DNA of 19,530 bases from an uncultured Lachnospiraceae bacterium. GTDB lineage: Bacteria > Bacillota > Clostridia > Lachnospirales > Lachnospiraceae. Below, one piece after another: positions 14,261-19,530 of this stretch. The notes below the pieces were generated by a model that was not told where the DNA came from, ran no database searches, and worked only from the letters and a program-made list of their open reading frames with translations. The stretch spans positions 1 to 19,530 of the forward strand of contig CABUZU010000026.1 of the NCBI GenBank assembly GCA_902496125.1. The letters run 5' to 3'. The position numbers were made by a program, and so were the translations under genes. The stretch's first letter is position 1, and the number at the start of each line of letters is the position of its first letter.

Positions 14261-14288
14261 TTGACGAATGAAAAAAATATGTTATAAT
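14261..14288 (+). promoter_or_regulatory. Promoter of rpsU
   Basis: TTGACG (14261-14266), a 16-base spacer and a perfect TATAAT (14283-14288) with an extended TG one base upstream. It begins 16 bases after the alaS stop. The leader to the rpsU ATG is about 70 bases. Confidence 0.85.
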
Positions 14289-14315
14289 AGTCTTTGTGTT
14301 ATGAATTTTACCCAC

Positions 14316-14342
14316 CAGTTGTAAAAGCACAATTCACAACTG
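14316..14342 (+). promoter_or_regulatory. Inverted repeat in the rpsU leader
   Basis: CAGTTGT (14316-14322) and ACAACTG (14336-14342) form a perfect 7-bp stem with a 13-base loop just before the ribosome site (GGGAGG). A competing pairing, TGAATT (14302-14307) with AATTCA (14331-14336), overlaps its right arm. Such a leader could hide or expose the ribosome site, but a role in S21 autoregulation is only a guess. Confidence 0.4.
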
Positions 14343-14363
14343 AAGGGAGGTTAGGTGTGAGCT

Positions 14364-14540
14364 ATGTCAAACGTAATCGTTAAAGAGAATGAAAGTTTAG
14401 ACAGCGCTTTACGCAGATTCAAAAGAAACTGTGCAAAGGCTGGCATTCAGCAGGAAATTCGTAAGAGAGAACATTACGAAAAACCAAGTGTAAAACGTAA
14501 GAAAAAATCAGAAGCTGCTAGAAAACGTAAATATAACTAA
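14364..14540 (+). CDS. rpsU: 30S ribosomal protein S21
   Basis: 58 residues, the normal length for S21 in Firmicutes. It starts MSNVIVKENESLDSALRRFKR, the conserved S21 N-terminus, continues with CAKAGIQQEIRKREHYEKPS, and ends in a strongly basic tail (KRKKKSEAARKRKYN) that contacts 16S rRNA. S21 sits near the anti-Shine-Dalgarno end of 16S rRNA and helps initiation. It has its own promoter and terminator. The nearest strong ribosome site (GGGAGG) ends about 13 bases before the ATG, slightly longer than usual; a GTG closer to it runs straight into TGA. In Bacilli rpsU is usually beside yqeY; here it lies between alaS and yqfC. Confidence 0.97.
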   Translation: MSNVIVKENESLDSALRRFKRNCAKAGIQQEIRKREHYEKPSVKRKKKSEAARKRKYN

Positions 14541-14579
14541 TTTTTAGTGGCATATCGTTAAGTAGATTAACGCTTTATA

Positions 14580-14611
14580 AGGCCTTAGGATTTTATCCCG
14601 AGGCTTTTTTT
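14580..14611 (+). terminator. Intrinsic terminator after rpsU
   Basis: A hairpin of about 10 bp with one A-C mismatch (GCCTTAGGAT with ATCCCGAGGC, 3-base loop) followed by seven Ts. It lies 40 bases after the rpsU stop and before yqfC, separating ribosomal from sporulation genes. Confidence 0.87.
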
Positions 14612-14621
14612 CGTGCAATAT

Positions 14622-14651
14622 AGAATGAAAAAATTCTTTTTCGCATATAAT
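14622..14651 (+). promoter_or_regulatory. Possible sporulation (sigma-E-like) promoter at yqfC
   Basis: CATATAAT (14644-14651) resembles the sigma-E -10 consensus (CATAcAAT type), and AGAATGA (14622-14628) lies about 15 bases upstream as a possible -35. In Bacillus subtilis yqfC and yqfD belong to the sigma-E regulon. The -10 ends only 5 bases before the yqfC ATG. No sigma-A -35 match is seen at 17 bases. Confidence 0.4.
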
Positions 14652-14656
14652 ACTGC

Positions 14657-14923
14657 ATGAAAAGATTAAAGAAAGAATCGGTAGTTTCAGCATTACAGAT
14701 TCCAAAAGACATTGGCCTAGGTGCTGTAGTGATGTGGATTACAGGTAGAGAACAGATTTGCTTAGAGAACTATCGATATATTATTACCTATACTGAAGAA
14801 GAAATCTGTATTCAAGCAAAAACTCTCCAAGTCGTTATTACAGGTAAGAAATTAAAAATAGATTATTATACAAATGAAATGATGCAGATTTCAGGTTGCA
14901 TAGACTCGATTTACTATCAGTGA
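14657..14923 (+). CDS. yqfC: Sporulation protein YqfC (YabP/YqfC family)
   Basis: 88 residues, about the usual length. It has the beta-rich YabP/YqfC fold outline with the conserved head LQIPKDI (here SALQIPKDIGL), a central region with ITGREQICLENYRYI, and an end with LKIDYYTNEMMQISGCIDSI. Family members are small proteins made in the mother cell during sporulation; their biochemical role is poorly known. The ATG has no Shine-Dalgarno sequence; the -10-like element lies only 5 bases upstream, so the transcript from it would be leaderless or nearly so. The stop overlaps a possible GTG start of yqfD (GTGA). Position before yqfD, phoH and ybeY is the conserved Firmicute arrangement. Confidence 0.9.
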   Translation: MKRLKKESVVSALQIPKDIGLGAVVMWITGREQICLENYRYIITYTEEEICIQAKTLQVVITGKKLKIDYYTNEMMQISGCIDSIYYQ

Positions 14924-16164
14924 AGGGAGTTATACCTATTAAATATATAAGGGGATATTTACAGATTGAAGTTTATAGAGGAAGCTTGGAGCGGTTTTTA
15001 AATTTATGCCAATTAAGAGGCATTGTTGTTTGGGATATTGTAAGAAGGGGAGAAAATTTAACTTGCTTTATTTATCTAGATGATTTTAAAAACATTAGAC
15101 CATTTATACAGAAAACACATTGCTTAGTACATATAAAAAGAAAATGCGGTCTTCCTTTTTGTATTGAGAGATGGAAGCATCAGAAAGCCTTTTTTATAGG
15201 GATGTTTCTTGCTATTTTTCTTTTATTTTTTTTGTCTACCTATATTTGGGATATTCATATTGAAGGAAACTTAATGTATACCGATGAAGCAGTTATAAAA
15301 TTTTTAGAGCAAGAAGGAATTTATCAAGGAATGAATAAAAATTCGATTGATTGCGATAAGGTAGAAAGAAGATTAAAAGAAAATTATGAAAGAATGAGTT
15401 GGGTTTCGGCATATGTCAGTGGAACAAGACTTATCATTCAAGTAAAAGAAAATTATGGAGTCTTAAAAGTAGAAGCGAAAGAAAGTAAAAAGGCAGATTT
15501 AGTAGCAGGAGCTAATGGGAAAATTATTTCAATTGTTACAAGATGTGGAACTCCATTAGTTAAAAAAGGCGAAACAATAAAAAAGGGTCAAGTCTTAGTA
15601 AGTGGAGAAATTCCAATTTATAACGATAATAAAGAGATAGATTCTTATGATTACGTAAGAGCAGATGCGGATATTCGGATACAGATGAAGCTAGATTATG
15701 AAGATTGTGTAGAAAAAATCCAAAATGATCGAATTTATACAGGAAGAAGCTTTAATAGTTATCAGATTTATCTGGGCGATGTAGCATTTAAGCTAAAAGG
15801 AATGAATAAAAAGTATAAGTACTATGATTTAGTCAAAACGAAGCAGCAATTAAAGATTTTAGGAGATTTTTATTTCCCTGTTGGGATTGATAGTTTAAAG
15901 ACAAGAGAGTATTTCCCAGTTGCGATTTCATTAACGAAAGAGCAGCTAAAAGACAAAATCGAAGAAAATATGCAAAATTTTCTTAAGAATTTAGAAAAAA
16001 ATGGGTTAGAAGTAGTTGAAAAAGATGTCAGATTATATTATGATGCTTCTGTATGCACTGCGAAAGGGAAGTTTGTTGTGATTTCTGATGAGAAAAACTA
16101 TGCCCCAATTACAGAACATATAATTGAAAATAAAGAGTCAGGTGAAGCAAATGAGCTTAATTGA
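14920..16164 (+). CDS. yqfD: Sporulation protein YqfD
   Basis: About 414 residues, normal for YqfD. N-terminal soluble part with IKYIRGYLQIEVYRGSLERFLN (read as IKYIRGYLQ and RFLNLCQLRGI), one membrane span (about 91-110, FIGMFLAIFLLFFLSTYIW), then a large extracytoplasmic region with a POTRA-like start (IHIEGN) and GTPLVKKGETIKKGQVLVSG, a biotinyl/lipoyl-like turn. YqfD acts in the mother cell during spore formation; the precise role is unsettled. The start is uncertain: ATG 14896 has only a weak AGG; GTG 14920 overlaps the yqfC stop (GTGA) but has no ribosome site; ATT 14938 lies 8 bases after a perfect GAAGGGAG. I give GTG 14920. The 3' end overlaps phoH by 14 bases. Confidence 0.92.
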   Translation: MKGVIPIKYIRGYLQIEVYRGSLERFLNLCQLRGIVVWDIVRRGENLTCFIYLDDFKNIRPFIQKTHCLVHIKRKCGLPFCIERWKHQKAFFIGMFLAIFLLFFLSTYIWDIHIEGNLMYTDEAVIKFLEQEGIYQGMNKNSIDCDKVERRLKENYERMSWVSAYVSGTRLIIQVKENYGVLKVEAKESKKADLVAGANGKIISIVTRCGTPLVKKGETIKKGQVLVSGEIPIYNDNKEIDSYDYVRADADIRIQMKLDYEDCVEKIQNDRIYTGRSFNSYQIYLGDVAFKLKGMNKKYKYYDLVKTKQQLKILGDFYFPVGIDSLKTREYFPVAISLTKEQLKDKIEENMQNFLKNLEKNGLEVVEKDVRLYYDASVCTAKGKFVVISDEKNYAPITEHIIENKESGEANELN

Positions 16165-17146
16165 AAAAACAATGGAGGTACCAGCGAAGCTAGAAAGCCA
16201 AGTTTTTGGTCCCTTTGATACTTATTTGAAGAAAATAGAGCGTAGCCTTCATGTTACAATTATTTCAAGAGAAGGTGCTCTAAAAATTGTAGGAACGCAG
16301 AGTGCTGCAAATAAAGCAGTTAGAGTTCTTACAAGCTTAGTAGAACAGTGTAATCGAAATCAGACGATTACAGAGCAAAATGTAGATTATACCTTGTCGT
16401 TAGTCTTTGAAGAAAAAGAAGAAGAAATTTTAGAAATTGATAAGGATATTATCTGTCGTACCGTTCAAGGTAAGCCAGTAAAACCAAAGACAATTGGTCA
16501 AAAGACTTACGTTGATGCGATTCGAAATCAAATGATTACCTTTGGAATTGGTCCTGCGGGTACTGGTAAGACGTATCTTGCAATGGCAATGGCGGTTCAA
16601 GCATTTAAAGCAGATGAGGTAAGTCGTATTATTTTAACTCGTCCAGCAATTGAAGCTGGTGAGAAACTTGGATTTTTACCAGGTGATTTACAAAGTAAGG
16701 TAGACCCTTATCTTAGACCACTTTACGATGCTCTTTATCAGATGATGGGAGCAGAAACTACTCTTGCCAATATGGAGAAGGGATTAATTGAGGTTGCACC
16801 GCTTGCATATATGCGTGGTCGAACCTTAGACAATGCATTTATCATCTTAGATGAGTCACAAAATACGACTCCAGCACAGATGAAGATGTTCTTAACCCGT
16901 ATTGGATTTGGTTCAAAGGTAGTAGTAACAGGTGATATGACACAAAGAGATTTACCTTTAGATGTTACATCTGGTCTTGATGTGGCTATGAAAGTATTAA
17001 AAAAGGTAGAGGATATCTCATTTATTGAACTTACAAACAAAGATATTGTACGCCATCCTTTAGTTCAAAAGATTGTAGCGGCGTATGAAGAGTACGAGAA
17101 AAAAACGGAGAGAAGAAATGACAATAGAAATCGAAAAAGAGGTTAA
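16151..17146 (+). CDS. phoH: PhoH family ATPase (PhoL/YbeZ type)
   Basis: 331 residues, close to the Bacillus homologue. The N-terminal ~100 residues hold a KH-like RNA-binding segment (REGALKIVGTQSAANKAVRVL). The P-loop NTPase core follows: Walker A GPAGTGKT (134-141), LTRPAIEAGEKLGFLPGD and the Walker B FIILDESQN (Asp234, Glu235), then a motif with VVTGDMTQRDLP. PhoH proteins are predicted RNA helicase-like ATPases that work with the endoribonuclease YbeY, encoded immediately downstream with a 29-base overlap. The start at 16151 has GGTGA 5 bases upstream; an in-frame ATG at 16124 lies within yqfD without a better site. Despite the name, control by phosphate is not shown here. Confidence 0.95.
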   Translation: MSLIEKTMEVPAKLESQVFGPFDTYLKKIERSLHVTIISREGALKIVGTQSAANKAVRVLTSLVEQCNRNQTITEQNVDYTLSLVFEEKEEEILEIDKDIICRTVQGKPVKPKTIGQKTYVDAIRNQMITFGIGPAGTGKTYLAMAMAVQAFKADEVSRIILTRPAIEAGEKLGFLPGDLQSKVDPYLRPLYDALYQMMGAETTLANMEKGLIEVAPLAYMRGRTLDNAFIILDESQNTTPAQMKMFLTRIGFGSKVVVTGDMTQRDLPLDVTSGLDVAMKVLKKVEDISFIELTNKDIVRHPLVQKIVAAYEEYEKKTERRNDNRNRKRG

Positions 17147-17621
17147 CGTTCCTTTTGATTTTGATTGGGAGGAACTAATAAAAACAGTAATTATTGGTGC
17201 TATTGATTATGAAAAATGTCCTTATGAAGCAGAAGTCAGTGTTGTAATGACCAATAAAGAAGGGATTCATCAGATTAATAAGGAATTTAGACAGATAGAC
17301 CGGCCAACCGATGTCTTATCTTTTCCAATGGTGGCTTTCGATAAACCAGGAGATTTTTCACCATTAGAAGATGATGAGATGGAAATGGATTGTTTTAATC
17401 CAGAAACCGGAGAACTTATTTTGGGAGATATTGTACTTTGTGTAGAAAAGGTATTAGAACAGGCTGAAAGTTATAACCATTCGGTAAAAAGAGAATTAGC
17501 TTTTTTAACGGCACACAGTATGTTTCATCTATTTGGTTATGACCATATGGAAGAAGATGAAAGAATGGTTATGGAACAAAGACAAAGAGAACTGTTAGAA
17601 AAACTTGGAATTAACAGGTAA
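17118..17621 (+). CDS. ybeY: rRNA maturation endoribonuclease YbeY
   Basis: 167 residues, standard. It acts in 16S rRNA 3'-end maturation and ribosome quality control as a zinc-dependent RNase. The conserved signature H-x3-H-x5-H is complete: HSMFHLFGYDH, with His133, His137 and His143 as zinc ligands. The upstream core includes REFRQIDRPTDVLSFPM-type sequence (FRQIDRPTDVLSFP) and GDIVLCVEKV, both family hallmarks. The start at 17118 has GGAG 7 bases upstream; an earlier in-frame ATG at 17085 lies inside phoH. The gene overlaps phoH by 29 bases. In Bacillus a 7TM-HD phosphodiesterase gene (yqfF/pgpH) sits between phoH and ybeY; it is absent here. Confidence 0.97.
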   Translation: MTIEIEKEVNVPFDFDWEELIKTVIIGAIDYEKCPYEAEVSVVMTNKEGIHQINKEFRQIDRPTDVLSFPMVAFDKPGDFSPLEDDEMEMDCFNPETGELILGDIVLCVEKVLEQAESYNHSVKRELAFLTAHSMFHLFGYDHMEEDERMVMEQRQRELLEKLGINR

Positions 17622-17641
17622 TCGGGGGAACAAAAGTTAAA

Positions 17642-19306
17642 ATGGGTAATACGAGTAAAAAAGACACAAATTTCATTGTCCAAGGAGGAATTTTAGCACT
17701 AGCTTCTGTATTGGTTCGAATCATTGGTCTAGTTTATCGAATTCCTATGAATAATATCTTAGGCGATGGAATTTCAGTATATAGTACAGCATATTCAATT
17801 TATTCTTTAATATGGATGATTGCATCTTTTGGTATTCCGACAGCGGTTTCACGTATGGTGGCACAGCGTATGGGAAGAAAAGAATATAAAGATGCCGATA
17901 GAGTTTTTTATACTGCAATTTTATTTTCAATAGTTGTTGGTGGACTTGCAGCAGGAGTACTGTTTTTTGGCTCTAATATTTTTGCAAATGTTATTTTTAA
18001 AATGCCAGAAATTAAATATGCATTGATGATTTTAGCACCAACCGTATGGATTTCTACGTTTATGGGTTCCTTTAGAGGATTTTATCAAGGTCTTGGAACG
18101 ATGATTCCTACCGCAGTTTCTCAGATTGCAGAGCAAATTATTAATGCGATTATGAGTATTGTAGGTTCCTATTTCCTTTGGAACTATGGTAGAAATCTAG
18201 ATATGAAAGCTGGAAATGGACAAGAGTTTTATTCCAATGCTTATGGTGCAGCAGGCGGTACGATTGGTACAGCAAGTGGTGCACTAATCGGTCTTATTGT
18301 ATGTGTTGTTATCTTTATTATGTATAGACCAAGCATGGTAAGACGAGAAAAAAGAGATAAAACAGGAGTTGAAAATAGCTTTTCTTCTATCTTAAAAGTA
18401 TTAGTACTTACCATGCTTCCTATTACATTAAATTCAGCAACTTATAACATTAGTTCGATTTTAGACAACAGTCTTTTTGGAAACTATATGGAAGCTTATC
18501 GAACACATGACCAGTATCTATCAATGTGGGCAGCTTATGAAGGAAAATACCATTTAATCACACATGTTCCACTTGCATTTGCAACAGCACTTTCTGCATC
18601 CGCTGTTCCAAATCTATCAAAATTTATTGCTTCAAAGGCTGATAAGAAGATTATTACAGATAAGATTCACTTATCGTTACAGTTTTCTATGCTAATCGCA
18701 ATTCCATCCTGCATTGGTTTATTGGTATTAGGAGAACCCGTTCTTAATCTATTATTTAGTACAAGAGAAACCAATCCATTAGCAGCACAGTTACTTCAAA
18801 TTGGATGTATTACAGTAATTATGTATTCCTTCTCAACCATTACAAATGGAATTTTACAAGGTATTGGTAAAGTATCTGTTCCAGCTAAAAATGCATTGGT
18901 TGCATTAGTAGGACATTTAATTGTACTTGCTGTATGCTTATGGGGCTTTAAAATGGATGTTTATGGCGTTGTAATTTCAGATATCGTATTTGGTTTATTT
19001 ATGAACTTATTAAACTTCCGTTCAATCAAAAAGAATTTACCAGAATTTCATTTAGAATATCGTAAGACTTTTATCTTACCATTTATTAGTGCTGCGATTA
19101 TGGGAGTGGCTGCATATCTATTCTATCAAGGAATGATATTTGTTTGTCATAAAAATTCGATTTCTGTATTATTAGCAATTGTAGTAGCAGTTTTAGTATA
19201 TGCCCTAGCTTTATTAAAGACAAAAGCAATGGATGAAGAAGATTTAAAGAACTTCCCAAAAGGAACCAAGTTATTAAAATTAGCAAAGAAAATGCATTTG
19301 TTATAA
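17642..19306 (+). CDS. Oligosaccharide/lipid flippase of the MurJ/SpoVB (YtgP-like) type
   Basis: 554 residues with about 14 hydrophobic spans, the size and layout of the polysaccharide-biosynthesis flippases within the MOP superfamily. It begins with a basic head, FIVQGGILALASVLVRIIGLVYRIPM (read as GGILALASVLVRIIG) and then GIPTAVSRMVAQRM, both typical of SpoVB/YtgP. Members move lipid-linked cell wall precursors or oligosaccharides across the membrane. In Bacillus, YtgP can replace MurJ as lipid II flippase, while SpoVB works in spore cortex synthesis. I cannot decide which from sequence. A ribosome site (GGGGGA) lies about 13 bases before the ATG. It starts 20 bases after ybeY, on the same strand, so probably the same transcript; being next to yqfC/yqfD is compatible with a sporulation use. 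Confidence 0.9.
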   Translation: MGNTSKKDTNFIVQGGILALASVLVRIIGLVYRIPMNNILGDGISVYSTAYSIYSLIWMIASFGIPTAVSRMVAQRMGRKEYKDADRVFYTAILFSIVVGGLAAGVLFFGSNIFANVIFKMPEIKYALMILAPTVWISTFMGSFRGFYQGLGTMIPTAVSQIAEQIINAIMSIVGSYFLWNYGRNLDMKAGNGQEFYSNAYGAAGGTIGTASGALIGLIVCVVIFIMYRPSMVRREKRDKTGVENSFSSILKVLVLTMLPITLNSATYNISSILDNSLFGNYMEAYRTHDQYLSMWAAYEGKYHLITHVPLAFATALSASAVPNLSKFIASKADKKIITDKIHLSLQFSMLIAIPSCIGLLVLGEPVLNLLFSTRETNPLAAQLLQIGCITVIMYSFSTITNGILQGIGKVSVPAKNALVALVGHLIVLAVCLWGFKMDVYGVVISDIVFGLFMNLLNFRSIKKNLPEFHLEYRKTFILPFISAAIMGVAAYLFYQGMIFVCHKNSISVLLAIVVAVLVYALALLKTKAMDEEDLKNFPKGTKLLKLAKKMHLL

Positions 19307-19363
19307 TAAAACTTGATTAAATTAGAAAAACATGGCAGATACTAAGTGTAAAGGAGTGATAAC

Positions 19364-19530
19364 ATGAAATTACGCGATAGTATCTGCTTTTTATTAGCAG
19401 CCCTAGCGGTTGTAGCAATTTTAGCCGTTTCTTGTTTTCGGTTAAATAAAGATAATACACAGTTAAAACAGGAATTAAATTCTTATGAACAGACAAAGGA
19501 AACACAAAGTGAGGTAGCGGCTTTAGCAAA
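19364..19530 (+). CDS. Membrane-anchored protein, N-terminal part (cut by the window edge)
   Basis: 55 codons are present. The ATG has AAGGAG 7-8 bases upstream. The product starts MKLRDSICFLL, has a hydrophobic helix (about 6-24, with AALAVVAILAVSCF), and then a charged, Gln/Glu/Lys-rich stretch (KDNTQLKQELNSYEQTKE) likely to form a coiled coil. A lipobox-like AVSC is present (Cys about residue 24), so it could be either a single-span membrane protein or a lipoprotein. The family cannot be identified from this fragment. Confidence 0.7.
   Translation, partial: MKLRDSICFLLAALAVVAILAVSCFRLNKDNTQLKQELNSYEQTKETQSEVAALA

Noticed and set aside
17714..17730. GGTTCGAATC resembling a tRNA T-arm
   Set aside because: It lies inside the flippase coding region and has no acceptor, D-arm or anticodon stems around it.
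19307..19363. Promoter between the flippase and the last partial gene
   Set aside because: TTGATT and TACTAA are about 21 bases apart and no better pair was found; co-transcription is as likely.

Overview
The window is AT-rich, gene-dense chromosomal DNA from a low-GC Firmicute. It is most likely an anaerobic, spore-forming clostridium of the Lachnospiraceae type. The reasons are sigma-A promoters of textbook form, strong purine-rich ribosome binding sites, the sporulation pair yqfC-yqfD beside phoH and ybeY, a sensory [FeFe]-hydrogenase next to a SpoIIE-type phosphatase, and a class I cyclic di-GMP riboswitch. The family-level placement is inferred from gene content; no 16S rRNA gene is present.

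Layout. 2-244 (+): 3' end of a cytidylate kinase-like gene. 277-2139 (-): a MarR regulator and a MATE exporter behind one promoter that carries an inverted-repeat operator. 2180-5072 (-): a SpoIIE-family PP2C phosphatase and, upstream in the same operon, a ferredoxin/[FeFe]-hydrogenase/PAS sensor protein. At 5119-5178 two strong promoters stand back to back and drive the sensor operon leftward and a six-gene operon rightward. 5208-8812 (+): a transglutaminase-like lipoprotein, a GspF/PilC platform protein and four small single-span proteins, one of them a clear type IV prepilin-like protein. 8815-9933 (+): a promoter, a cyclic di-GMP-I riboswitch with intrinsic terminator, and a secreted metallopeptidase of the anthrax lethal factor/Pro-Pro endopeptidase type. 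9998-14244 (+): tyrS, a 45-residue membrane protein and alaS. 14261-14611 (+): rpsU with its own promoter and terminator. 14622-19306 (+): yqfC, yqfD, phoH, ybeY and a MurJ/SpoVB-like flippase. 19364 to the end (+): start of a membrane-anchored protein cut by the window edge.

How it fits together. The middle of the window (about 2.2-9.9 kb) is the accessory, signalling part. A protein that looks like a redox or H2 sensor is paired with a phosphatase, a divergent operon encodes an incomplete pilus-like secretion assembly, and a cyclic di-GMP-controlled secreted protease follows directly. Type IV pili and a protease that releases surface adhesins are both known cyclic di-GMP outputs in Clostridioides difficile, so this block may be one surface-attachment locus. 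The right half is housekeeping: tRNA charging, ribosome assembly and maturation, sporulation and envelope synthesis. No tRNA or rRNA gene, CRISPR array, insertion sequence or prophage was seen. No stretch over 300 bases lacks a gene.
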